Of a stretch of DNA of 6,655 nt, positions 1 through 6,373 are shown piece by piece; position 1 is the stretch's first letter, and every line of letters starts with the position of its first letter. The notes under the pieces were generated by a model. It searched no databases. It was not told the origin of the DNA and saw only the letters and a list, made by a program, of their open reading frames with translations. The DNA is taken from NCBI GenBank assembly GCA_003818595.1, contig RPQV01000195.1, positions 1-6,655 of the forward strand, in the 5' to 3' direction. Source of the DNA: Calditrichota bacterium. GTDB taxonomy: Bacteria > Zhuqueibacterota > Zhuqueibacteria > Residuimicrobiales > Krinioviventaceae. Both the position numbers and the translations under genes were made by a program.

Positions 1-878
1 AAACCATTCTCTTCGGCTTTGCGCTGGAGAATTGCCTGTCGAGTTTCTAAATCAGGCTGCTGAATGTCCACCACCAAACCCCATTGAAAGCGGGAGCTCA
101 GACGTTCCTCAATGCCGTTTAATTCCTTGGGCGGACGATCAGAGGAAAGTACGATCTGCTTGCCGCGATGATGCAGGGTGTTGAAGGTATGAAAAAACTC
201 TTCCTGGGTTCTTTCTTTATTGGCGAAAAATTGAATGTCGTCGACGATCAGTAAATCCACATTGCGATATAATTCGCTGAACTCGCTGGTTTTACCTTTT
301 TGAATAGAGTTGATGAATTCCATTGTAAACCGTTCACTGTCCACATATATCAGCTTTTTGACCAATCCATTATCTTTGGCAAAATTCCCAATGGCCTGAA
401 TAAGGTGAGTTTTTCCCAATCCAACGCCCCCGTAGATAACCAAAGGATTAAAAGTGGTGCCGCCAGGAGATTTGGCTACGGTTAGCGCTGCAGCTTTGGC
501 AAATTTATTGCAATCGCCTTCAATGAAACAATCAAAAGTAAATCGCTCACTGATGTTCGTTTGAAACGGTTGTTTAGCCACACTGCTGCTTTTTACCGAG
601 GGCAGCTGAACTGCCTGTACCGTTGAGTCCATGATGACCGAATAAAGTAATTTGGTCTGTGGGCCACACTCAGCGGCAATAGCTCGATTAATGATGCTGC
701 TATAATGCGATTCCAACCATTCATAAAAAAATTGACTGGGTACCTGAATGGTCAGCGTATTGTCTTCATATTTTTCAGGTTTAATGGGTTTAAACCACGT
801 CTCAAAACCATTCCCATTCACTTCTCGGCGGATATGGTCAAGAACAGCATTCCACAATTGTTCAGTCGGTCTGCCCAT
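1..878 (-). CDS. dnaA: Chromosomal replication initiator protein DnaA (N-terminal 292 residues; 3' end outside window)
   Basis: DnaA is the AAA+ ATPase that binds DnaA boxes at oriC, oligomerises in its ATP form, opens the duplex and helps load the replicative helicase. Translating the minus strand from the ATG at 878-876 gives an uninterrupted frame to the window edge. Domain I is about residues 1-85 (start MGRPTEQLWNAVLDHI, with the typical FETWFKPI stretch). A short linker (domain II) follows to about residue 110. The AAA+ core then starts with FTFDCFIEGDCNKFA. Walker A is GGVGLGKT at 150-157 (K156), Walker B is LLIVDDIQ at 209-216 (D213, D214), sensor I is LSSDRPP at 244-250, and the box VII arginine finger lies in ERLSSRF (R263). 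The lid and the DNA-binding domain IV (about 150-170 residues in the family) are beyond the left edge. The start is supported by a GAGGA Shine-Dalgarno 6 nt upstream and by alignment with the usual DnaA N-terminus. All key residues visible are intact. The identification is secure; only the C-terminus is unseen. Confidence 0.97.
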   Translation of the reverse strand, partial: MGRPTEQLWNAVLDHIRREVNGNGFETWFKPIKPEKYEDNTLTIQVPSQFFYEWLESHYSSIINRAIAAECGPQTKLLYSVIMDSTVQAVQLPSVKSSSVAKQPFQTNISERFTFDCFIEGDCNKFAKAAALTVAKSPGGTTFNPLVIYGGVGLGKTHLIQAIGNFAKDNGLVKKLIYVDSERFTMEFINSIQKGKTSEFSELYRNVDLLIVDDIQFFANKERTQEEFFHTFNTLHHRGKQIVLSSDRPPKELNGIEERLSSRFQWGLVVDIQQPDLETRQAILQRKAEENG

Positions 879-884
879 TGATTT

Positions 885-889
885 TCCTC
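885..889 (-). promoter_or_regulatory. Shine-Dalgarno of dnaA
   Basis: On the minus strand GAGGA (within GAGGAAAA) lies 6 nt before the ATG at 878. It fixes the dnaA start. Confidence 0.75.
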
Positions 890-900
890 AAATTAAACCC

Positions 901-928
901 AGAATAAAGCGTACATTAAAGATATCAA
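901..928 (-). promoter_or_regulatory. Candidate dnaA promoter
   Basis: On the minus strand there is TTGATA (928-923), a 16-nt spacer and TATTCT (906-901), resembling sigma70 -35 and -10 hexamers at 5/6 and 4/6 matches. It would give a leader of about 16-20 nt that includes the Shine-Dalgarno. An alternative -35/-10 pair slightly upstream (TTGAAA with TAATGT, 17-nt spacer) matches less well. DnaA boxes at 978-1006 lie 50-80 bp upstream, a plausible arrangement for autoregulation. This is inference from consensus matching in AT-rich DNA, so confidence is low. Confidence 0.28.
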
Positions 929-977
929 CATATTGTTTCAACGAAAAGGAAACATCTAAAAAAAGAACAATTCACAC

Positions 978-986
978 TTGTCCACA
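978..986 (+). promoter_or_regulatory. DnaA box (TTGTCCACA, one mismatch)
   Basis: This 9-mer differs from the strong box TTATCCACA only at position 3. Its start is exactly 20 bp from the start of the identical 9-mer at 998, about two helical turns, so two DnaA protomers would sit on the same face of the DNA. Confidence 0.6.
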
Positions 987-997
987 ACTTATTTGAC

Positions 998-1006
998 TTG
1001 TCCACA
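998..1006 (+). promoter_or_regulatory. DnaA box (TTGTCCACA, one mismatch)
   Basis: This is the second copy of the same one-mismatch box, in the same orientation and 20 bp from the first. The pair is the closest box cluster to the dnaA start, so it is the likelier site for autoregulation. Confidence 0.6.
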
Positions 1007-1077
1007 TAGCTTGATCAACTCGACGAACGGCGCTAACTCTATCAATAACAAAGCGCTAATACAGGAGAAGGATTGAG

Positions 1078-1086
1078 TTATCCACA
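1078..1086 (+). promoter_or_regulatory. DnaA box, perfect consensus TTATCCACA
   Basis: This is an exact match to the high-affinity DnaA box. It lies in the same orientation as the other three and is followed at once by AT-rich DNA. Confidence 0.8.
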
Positions 1087-1108
1087 TAATATCATGGTTA
1101 AAGTAACA

Positions 1109-1134
1109 ATTCTCTTTGAACTTTTAAAGAGAAT
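1109..1134. repeat. 9-bp perfect inverted repeat between the two perfect DnaA boxes
   Basis: ATTCTCTTT (1109-1117) and AAAGAGAAT (1126-1134) are exact reverse complements around an 8-nt spacer, GAACTTTT. The repeat is AT-rich, has no T-tract typical of a terminator, and ends 6 bp before the DnaA box at 1141. It could be part of the unwinding element or a binding site for another origin regulator; its function is unknown. Confidence 0.55.
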
Positions 1135-1140
1135 ATAAAG

Positions 1141-1149
1141 TTATCCACA
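1141..1149 (+). promoter_or_regulatory. DnaA box, perfect consensus TTATCCACA
   Basis: This is a second exact match, 63 bp (about six helical turns) from the perfect box at 1078 and in the same orientation. An AT-rich segment with an inverted repeat lies between the two. Confidence 0.8.
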
Positions 1150-1246
1150 ATATCGGAATGATGCTCCTTCCTATTAAAATGTACGAAAACGGAACTTAAT
1201 AACAAGACTATTTGTGCAACTTTTAAAAAAAAATGCAACAAAAGTG

Positions 1247-1276
1247 ACGCTTCATCAATTGCTCTTCATGAGGCGT
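1247..1276. repeat. Imperfect hairpin in the intergenic region
   Basis: ACGCTTCAT (1247-1255) pairs with ATGAGGCGT (1268-1276) over 9 positions, with one T-G wobble and a 12-nt loop. No clean T-run follows on either strand, so it is not a convincing terminator. It lies about 45 bp upstream of the candidate promoter of the ATPase gene. Its role is unknown. Confidence 0.35.
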
Positions 1277-1293
1277 AGGAATGCATTTATTGC

Positions 1294-1322
1294 TTGCTTT
1301 AGTTCAGAGTGCTTCATATATT
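1294..1322 (+). promoter_or_regulatory. Candidate promoter of the ATPase-peptidase pair
   Basis: TTGCTT (1294-1299), a 17-nt spacer and TATATT (1317-1322) resemble sigma70 hexamers at optimal spacing. Transcription would start near 1329, giving a leader of about 70 nt. This rests on consensus matching only, and the sigma factor preference of this organism is unknown. Confidence 0.35.
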
Positions 1323-1389
1323 TTAAAGTTATTCAAGACTCCCTAAAACAAATCTCCCACCGGGAATGACACGCTTATACCCAAGTCAG

Positions 1390-1394
1390 AAGGA
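1390..1394 (+). promoter_or_regulatory. Shine-Dalgarno of the ATPase gene
   Basis: AAGGA within AGAAGGAAACGAA lies 6 nt before the ATG at 1401 and supports that start. Confidence 0.7.
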
Positions 1395-1400
1395 AACGAA

Positions 1401-2543
1401 ATGGTTGTAAAAAGCGTCTACGTGCGAGCATTCAAATCGATATATGAAATCTCATTATCATTTAATCCCAAAATCAACGTTCTCATCGGTGCGAATGAGA
1501 GCGGCAAAACCAACATACTCAAGGCAGTTGAATCCTTTCGTCCTGACATTCCATTCGACAGCAGTCTCACCTGTCAGTATTCCAACAGTTATTACATGGG
1601 CAAATGTCCCGAAATCACCGTGGAGTTTTCCGGCCTAACCAAAGAAAATCGAAACAAATTGGTGCATATTTCTGATGTTTTTAAAGATCTCGAAAGTTTT
1701 AACCTTCGTCGTGACGCCCCAGAAATCTCTGACTATCATTTGATAGTTGGTGATCGCGAAATTGAAAACATCAATATGACGCAGTTGCTGAAAGTACTCC
1801 CTAAAATTGTTTATTTCAGCAACATCCCGTTGCTCAAAAACAAAGTCGATTTCGACAGCCTGGTGTCGAACAGCTCGGCATTTTTAACCGAAAAAAATCT
1901 GCTCAAAATCGGCGGCATAGAGGATTATGAATTGCTTTTTGAAGACAGCTCCCGCGGCCGCCGCACTGCTGAAGAAGCAAGCCGTATCATCACCGAACAA
2001 ATTCGTCGCGTTTGGTCCCAGGAAAACAGCATCGAAATCAAGTTAAATGTTAATGGACGCGTCCTCTATATCGATTTTGCGGATTCAACGACTGTTTTAG
2101 ATACTCCTGAATCTCGAAGTTTGGGCTTTCGCTGGTATCTCTCTTTTTATGTCAATTTCATCTCACAAACTTTTGAAGGCCGTTCCAACGAATATATTTT
2201 TCTCATTGATGAACCCGGCATTCACCTGCATCCTGCAGGTCAGAAGGACCTGATCAGAGTGCTCGAAGACCTGGCATTGAAAAATCAATTGATTTACACC
2301 ACCCACTCTCCATTCCTCATCGACCGCTCTCATCCTGAACGTGTACTTTTGGTCGAAAAAGATAAAACCGGCACCAAGGTCGACAGCAAGTCGTATCGCG
2401 AAAATTGGAAACCCTTGCGTAAGCAAATTGGACTTACAATCAGCGATCTCTTTTTCTTCAATGATCAAAGTCTGATTCTTGAGGTGCCTACACGCAGAAA
2501 ATTCAGCTTGCTAAACCGATTCAAACCTGATGGCGGGGAATAA
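1401..2543 (+). CDS. ABC-like AAA family ATPase (OLD/RecF-like), lacking a TOPRIM domain
   Basis: This is a 380-residue ATPase of the SMC/RecF/OLD-like class. The N-terminus has the typical VYVRAFKSIYEISLSF strand pattern followed by Walker A, GANESGKT at 30-37 (K36). The middle (about 60-240) is the variable, partly helical insert. SLGFRWYLSF, shortly before Walker B, fits the signature-like helix of AAA_15/AAA_21 proteins. Walker B is IFLIDEP at 266-272 (D270, catalytic E271), followed by GIHLHP, and the switch histidine is in YTTHSP (H302). All nucleotide-binding residues are present, so it should be an active ATPase. Full-length OLD nucleases continue from here into a TOPRIM domain opening with a VEGxTD-like motif. 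This protein reads ISDLFFF, then LILEVPTRRKF, and stops about 20 residues later, so the nuclease half is missing. No signal peptide or membrane segment is visible, so it is cytoplasmic. It overlaps the next gene by 14 bp. Its biological role (repair, defence or other) is not shown by the sequence. Confidence 0.88.
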   Translation: MVVKSVYVRAFKSIYEISLSFNPKINVLIGANESGKTNILKAVESFRPDIPFDSSLTCQYSNSYYMGKCPEITVEFSGLTKENRNKLVHISDVFKDLESFNLRRDAPEISDYHLIVGDREIENINMTQLLKVLPKIVYFSNIPLLKNKVDFDSLVSNSSAFLTEKNLLKIGGIEDYELLFEDSSRGRRTAEEASRIITEQIRRVWSQENSIEIKLNVNGRVLYIDFADSTTVLDTPESRSLGFRWYLSFYVNFISQTFEGRSNEYIFLIDEPGIHLHPAGQKDLIRVLEDLALKNQLIYTTHSPFLIDRSHPERVLLVEKDKTGTKVDSKSYRENWKPLRKQIGLTISDLFFFNDQSLILEVPTRRKFSLLNRFKPDGGE

Positions 2544-3450
2544 AAAAACCACAATCTGCGATGTCCCCGGCATCCGGATCGGACATTTCCATCAGCTGCA
2601 GGCGAAGACAGGTTGCACCGTCATCATCCCGGACCAGGAAGCGATATGCGGTGTCGATGTGCGCGGTTCTGCCCCTGGAACCCGTGAGATTGAATTACTC
2701 AAACCGGTCAGATTAGTACAAAAGATTAATGCCATACTGCTAACAGGAGGGAGTGCTTTTGGCTTGGATGCAGCCGGCGGAGTTCAACAATATTTAGAAG
2801 AACGTAATTTAGGGTTTGACACCGGGGTGGCGCGAGTTCCGATAGTACCAACTGCGGTGATTTTTGATCTGGCCGTGGGCGATCCTTACACTCGACCGGA
2901 TAAATCATTTGGTTATCAGGCGTGTCAAAACGCTTCATATTCTACCAATGAAGGGCAAATTGGTGCGGCATGCGGGGCGACAGTCGGAAAACTACTGGGA
3001 ATCGCCAATGCCTCTCCCGGAGGTTTGGGTACAGCATCAATAATCCTGCCCGACGGCCTGGTAGTCGGTGCACTCTCGGTTGTAAATGCATTGGGTGAAA
3101 TAATCGATGACCAGGGCCGTATTTTAGCCGGCATAAGGAGACAGGGATCGCACTCTTTTATTCCTTCTCTGGATATATTATCATCCTACAGCAAACCCGC
3201 CCAATTCACCGATTCCAATACAACGTTAACTGTTGTGGCGACCAATGCGTCATTGACCCGTGAATCAGCTACTAAAATTGCTGAAATGGCGCAAGACGGC
3301 CTCGCTTTGGCCATACGCCCTTCTCATACATTATTCGATGGCGATATCGTATTTACACTTTCAACTGGGGAATTTCAAACCGACATCTCTCGCGTGGGAG
3401 CGCTGGCCTGCAGGGTTGTCGCAGAAAGCATCAGACGCAGCGTCCAATAA
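2530..3450 (+). CDS. P1-family peptidase (DmpA-like L-aminopeptidase/D-esterase, MEROPS S58 type)
   Basis: This 306-residue protein belongs to the self-processing Ntn-type aminopeptidases related to DmpA. They cleave their own chain to free an N-terminal Ser/Thr nucleophile and then remove N-terminal residues from peptides, amides or esters. Visible family motifs in order are DVPGIRIGH (11-19), TGCTVI (27-32), GVDVRGSAPGTRE (41-53), LTGGSAFGLDAAGGV (71-85), VPIVPTAVIFDL (103-114), a GATVGKL block (149-155), GGLGTAS (164-170), VVNALG (184-189), and VVATNASLTRE followed by MAQDGLALAIRPSHT and DGD. By alignment with DmpA, where Ser follows the cleaved bond, the predicted cut is N230-T231, giving chains of 230 and 76 residues. 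N186 is a candidate oxyanion-hole residue. There is no signal peptide, so it is probably cytoplasmic. The start is inside the end of the ATPase gene; an in-frame stop at 2512-2514 excludes a longer form, and no clear Shine-Dalgarno precedes it, which suggests translational coupling. The true substrate is unknown. Confidence 0.93.
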   Translation: MAGNKKTTICDVPGIRIGHFHQLQAKTGCTVIIPDQEAICGVDVRGSAPGTREIELLKPVRLVQKINAILLTGGSAFGLDAAGGVQQYLEERNLGFDTGVARVPIVPTAVIFDLAVGDPYTRPDKSFGYQACQNASYSTNEGQIGAACGATVGKLLGIANASPGGLGTASIILPDGLVVGALSVVNALGEIIDDQGRILAGIRRQGSHSFIPSLDILSSYSKPAQFTDSNTTLTVVATNASLTRESATKIAEMAQDGLALAIRPSHTLFDGDIVFTLSTGEFQTDISRVGALACRVVAESIRRSVQ

Positions 3451-3495
3451 TGGTGCATCCCCTAATTCATTACAGCATTTACCCCCAATAATGAA

Positions 3496-3521
3496 AAAGC
3501 CTCGACTTTCGTCGAGGCTTT
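3496..3521. terminator. Bidirectional intrinsic terminator between convergent genes
   Basis: There is a perfect 11-bp stem, AAAGCCTCGAC (3496-3506) and GTCGAGGCTTT (3511-3521), with a 4-nt loop. On the minus strand it begins 6 nt after the receptor stop codon and ends in a run of five T, so it is strongest for the receptor gene. On the plus strand the tail is only TTTCGTCTGTT, but the same hairpin lies 45 nt after the peptidase stop and probably serves both. Confidence 0.88.
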
Positions 3522-3527
3522 CGTCTG

Positions 3528-6260
3528 TTAGTAGTTCAACTGCAGTCCAACATTGAAAGAGCGCGGTAACCCGATGAACACCTCGGCAGCGTCAGCCTTG
3601 TGAGGATTCACAATTTTCCCGCTGACCTTATAAGAATTGAAACTGCTGTTATCGACTGCATCCTGAACATATATTTCGTCCAGTGCATTAAAAATATGCG
3701 CAAAAACAGAAAGGCCTATTGGGCCCACTTTAACGGGCAGCGCGTAGGATGCATGGAAATCAACAATGCCGTAATCAGGCGCCTTCCATCCTTCGGCACG
3801 ATCTGTAGCTGTCGTGCGGCTGAAAGGATCAAAATCAGCATAGTGATTCATGTAATAGCGATACGTTCCCTGCAGGAACAGACCTTTGATCGGGAACAGA
3901 GTAGCACCTAAAGCCAATTGTGTTTGCGGTGCATCACCGACCTTGAGGTCTTTGATGTAGAAATTATAGTTGGCTTGTGGAGCAGAGGGATTATCATAAT
4001 TCAAATAGTAGCCGGAAACATCGTTCTGATAAGTCCAATTACCAAACGAAGCAGCCAAATCAACACGGAGCAAGTTGATTGGCTTAACCGCCGCTTCAAT
4101 TTCAACACCGGTGTGCAACTGATCCATTCCAGTAATAAAGACCAAGTCTTCGGTACCGTCTGCTAAAGTGGTCCATTGTGATTTGGTTCTGTCAGTCCAC
4201 AGAGTATAATAGTAGTTTACTTTCGCCGCAATCAACTTGGAATAATAATTAACTCCAAACTCCAAAGAGGTAAATGTTTCGTTTTGGGGATTCTCAGCCT
4301 TGGTCCCTTTGTCATCAGAAATTACGTTGTCAAAAATCGGAATCTTGTTGACATAACCGGCATTTCCAAAAACATCAAAATTTTTGGTAATGTTATATTG
4401 CGCTCCGCCTTTAGCCTGATAGCCATCGATGTTGGTGGCGTCAAGCTTCAAGGTATTGCCGTCGGGGCCCTTTTTGAAAAAGCTTTCATAGCTGTAGGAA
4501 ACAACGGAATAGCCGGCCATACCATACGCCGTAAATTTCTCTAAAGAGTATTCAGCCTGAGCAAATCCGCCAATCCAGTCAACCGTGTTGGTAAAATCAT
4601 ATCCGACTTTATCACCTAAACCAAGCCTCTTACCTTCTGCAGGCCAAAACTGACTGTCTTTGCTGACATAATAATCGCCGCCGAGAAGGTTGCGGACTTC
4701 GCGATAATGCTCGATTTCAGCAGTACGCCAATCAAGGCCGATGTTACATTCCAATGTTTTAGAGACTTTGTAATTCACCTTTGAAATCAATCCGACAGTC
4801 CATTGATTATTGACGCTGTTTCGCAGGATTCCCAATGAACGACGAGGGTCCTTGGGATTGCCTTTGGCATCAACAATGCCTTTATTGATTTCAATAGTTT
4901 TATTCCAATTGACAATCTGCGAAGGCTGCGAAGCCCTATCGTAAACCACGCTGCCCAAGGTACCGGATCCACCACCAACGCCGCCTGAATAATAGAGGGT
5001 GGTGAAAAGATTGGTTTTGGATGACAGCTGGGAATACCAGTTCAAATTTACGATCGGTTTGTGATAATAGTTTTCACGCTCGTTCAAATATCCTTTGGCA
5101 TATCTTTGCGTCCTATTGCCGTTGAAAAACTCTTCACCAGTGAAGGACTCATTCACAACATTCCAGTTCTCGTTATATCTTCTACCGTCGGCTGATTCTT
5201 TGAAAACATCCAAAGCAGCAGCATCGTAGTCCTCCAGGCTTGCTGCATATTCATGCGAAAAAGCAGCGATGTTTTGTTTGTAGGAATTTTGACCATGACG
5301 TTGCGGAGCTCCGACAGCATAGAGTTCTAATCGGTTTGCCTTATTCATCTGCCAGGAAGCACCCAGATAATACGCCCAGGCATCGGTCCATGTTTTGTCA
5401 ATCAAACCATCCCCTGTTTTACGAACCACAGTAGCCATGACAGCATATTTGCCGTCGACCAGCCCGCTGGCTGCAGACAATGTCGTTTTCAAAAATCCGT
5501 CGTTTCCAAATTCCTGTTTATATTTGGCACCGGCTGACATACCGGCAGGATCGGTGATGACATTCATCGTACCGCCGATGGATGGTGTTGCCAAGTTGAC
5601 GGCGCTCAAACCTCGCTGCATCTGAATAGAGGAGGTTGCATCGCCCAGGCCATCCCAATTCGACCAATATACCCAGCCATTTTCCATATCATTAATAGGA
5701 ACGCCGTTGATCATGATGGCGACATTTCTTTGGTTAAAACCACGAACGCTCAAACGCGCATCACCAGAACCGCCTCCCTGCATCGTAGCATAAACACTGG
5801 GAGTGACATTCATGACCATGGGAATATCTTGCGAACCGAGACGCGCTTCCATGTCCACCTTTTGTACGTTGGTAAAGGCAACCGGCGTCTTGCGCTCTTG
5901 AGCACGATCTGCTAAAATAGCAACTTCCTTGCCCAGCAAAACTTCTTGAGTCAGAGCAAAATTCTCGGTGAGAGTAGCACCGGACTCCAACGTTACATTC
6001 TTTTCAATTGACTTATATCCCATAAAAGAGACTGTCAAGGTATACTGACCAGGAGGAATGTTGTTAATTTGATAGATACCATTCATTCCTGATGCGGTGC
6101 CCATTTTAGTTCCCTGAATGGTGATGTTCGCCCCGGGAAGTATTTCATTGGTGCCGGTTTCAGTAATTTTCCCTTTGATGGTCGCACCGGCAGCGAAAAG
6201 TGACAGAGGTGATGCAATCAACAATAAAACAAGGAAAAATTTAAAATACGGGTTTTTCAT
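3528..6260 (-). CDS. TonB-dependent outer-membrane receptor with carboxypeptidase-like regulatory domain
   Basis: This 910-residue protein is an outer-membrane gated transporter energised by TonB-ExbB-ExbD for import of a scarce ligand (siderophore, vitamin, glycan or peptide; not determinable here). A signal peptide is clear: MKNPYFKFF, then a hydrophobic run to LSLFAAG, with cleavage near residue 24-25. Residues about 27-105 form a carboxypeptidase-like regulatory beta-sandwich (motifs LPGANITIQGT, GIYQINNIPPGQYTLTV, FMGYK). The plug spans about 124-238, with LSVRGFNQRNVAIMINGVPIND and IGGTMNVIT. The remainder is the beta-barrel with many aromatic alternating strands. The chain ends in GLQLNY, whose terminal aromatic is the usual BAM signal. 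The ATG at 6260 is chosen over the GTG at 6272: GGAGG sits 5 nt before the ATG and overlaps the GTG, and the ATG gives a normal signal peptide. No SusD-like partner follows, because the gene ends at a terminator, so it is probably not a SusCD pair on its downstream side. This domain order is typical of FCB-group bacteria. Confidence 0.94.
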   Translation of the reverse strand: MKNPYFKFFLVLLLIASPLSLFAAGATIKGKITETGTNEILPGANITIQGTKMGTASGMNGIYQINNIPPGQYTLTVSFMGYKSIEKNVTLESGATLTENFALTQEVLLGKEVAILADRAQERKTPVAFTNVQKVDMEARLGSQDIPMVMNVTPSVYATMQGGGSGDARLSVRGFNQRNVAIMINGVPINDMENGWVYWSNWDGLGDATSSIQMQRGLSAVNLATPSIGGTMNVITDPAGMSAGAKYKQEFGNDGFLKTTLSAASGLVDGKYAVMATVVRKTGDGLIDKTWTDAWAYYLGASWQMNKANRLELYAVGAPQRHGQNSYKQNIAAFSHEYAASLEDYDAAALDVFKESADGRRYNENWNVVNESFTGEEFFNGNRTQRYAKGYLNERENYYHKPIVNLNWYSQLSSKTNLFTTLYYSGGVGGGSGTLGSVVYDRASQPSQIVNWNKTIEINKGIVDAKGNPKDPRRSLGILRNSVNNQWTVGLISKVNYKVSKTLECNIGLDWRTAEIEHYREVRNLLGGDYYVSKDSQFWPAEGKRLGLGDKVGYDFTNTVDWIGGFAQAEYSLEKFTAYGMAGYSVVSYSYESFFKKGPDGNTLKLDATNIDGYQAKGGAQYNITKNFDVFGNAGYVNKIPIFDNVISDDKGTKAENPQNETFTSLEFGVNYYSKLIAAKVNYYYTLWTDRTKSQWTTLADGTEDLVFITGMDQLHTGVEIEAAVKPINLLRVDLAASFGNWTYQNDVSGYYLNYDNPSAPQANYNFYIKDLKVGDAPQTQLALGATLFPIKGLFLQGTYRYYMNHYADFDPFSRTTATDRAEGWKAPDYGIVDFHASYALPVKVGPIGLSVFAHIFNALDEIYVQDAVDNSSFNSYKVSGKIVNPHKADAAEVFIGLPRSFNVGLQLNY

Positions 6261-6265
6261 TGTAT

Positions 6266-6270
6266 CCTCC
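6266..6270 (-). promoter_or_regulatory. Shine-Dalgarno of the receptor gene, deciding the start
   Basis: GGAGG on the minus strand lies 5 nt upstream of the ATG at 6260. A GTG at 6272-6270 in the same frame overlaps this site and could not use it, so the ATG is the real start. Confidence 0.85.
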
Positions 6271-6341
6271 ACGGTTACAAAACAGGTTTGTATGATTTAA
6301 TTTGTTTGTAAAGCCAAGAGATGAAACAAGATTAACTGTTC

Positions 6342-6358
6342 ACCACTCTTTTTGTGGT
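6342..6358. repeat. Small inverted repeat upstream of the receptor gene
   Basis: ACCAC (6342-6346) and GTGGT (6354-6358) flank a 7-nt spacer about 80 bp before the receptor start. On the minus strand the loop is A-rich. It could form a weak hairpin in the leader RNA; significance is uncertain. Confidence 0.25.
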
Positions 6359-6373
6359 TTATCCTGCTTCGCC

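Larger units (their letters stand above)
879..1400. other. dnaA-upstream intergenic region, candidate replication origin (oriC)
   Basis: This 522-bp non-coding stretch lies between the divergent dnaA and ATPase genes. It contains four DnaA-box-like 9-mers, all in the same orientation: two perfect TTATCCACA and two TTGTCCACA. It also contains a 9-bp inverted repeat between the two perfect boxes, a second imperfect hairpin at 1247-1276, and AT-rich tracts at about 1087-1145 and 1200-1245 that could serve as unwinding elements. In many bacteria oriC lies directly next to dnaA, and box clusters there serve both initiation and dnaA autoregulation. I see no RNA gene and no convincing open reading frame in it. 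Whether it is the functional origin, or only the dnaA control region, cannot be decided without GC-skew data. Confidence 0.65.

Noticed and set aside
748..996. Plus-strand open frame of 82 codons across the dnaA 5' end and upstream region
   Set aside because: It is antisense to dnaA domain I, overlaps the dnaA control region, and shows no recognisable protein features.
1375..1383. TTATACCCA, a possible fifth DnaA box just before the ATPase gene
   Set aside because: The core CACA is broken (CCCA), which the family does not usually tolerate, and it lies apart from the cluster.
879..1400. Search for CRISPR repeats, tRNA or other RNA genes and transposon ends in the intergenic regions
   Set aside because: No regularly spaced repeats, tRNA-like cloverleaf segments or terminal inverted repeats with a transposase were seen here or at 6261-6655.
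2163..2468. Minus-strand open frame of 101 codons inside the ATPase gene
   Set aside because: It is antisense to the conserved Walker B and H-loop region; it is a shadow of real coding sequence.
3260..3556. Plus-strand open frame of 98 codons overlapping the peptidase 3' end and running through the terminator
   Set aside because: It is out of frame with a clear family gene, crosses a strong hairpin terminator and enters the receptor gene antisense.
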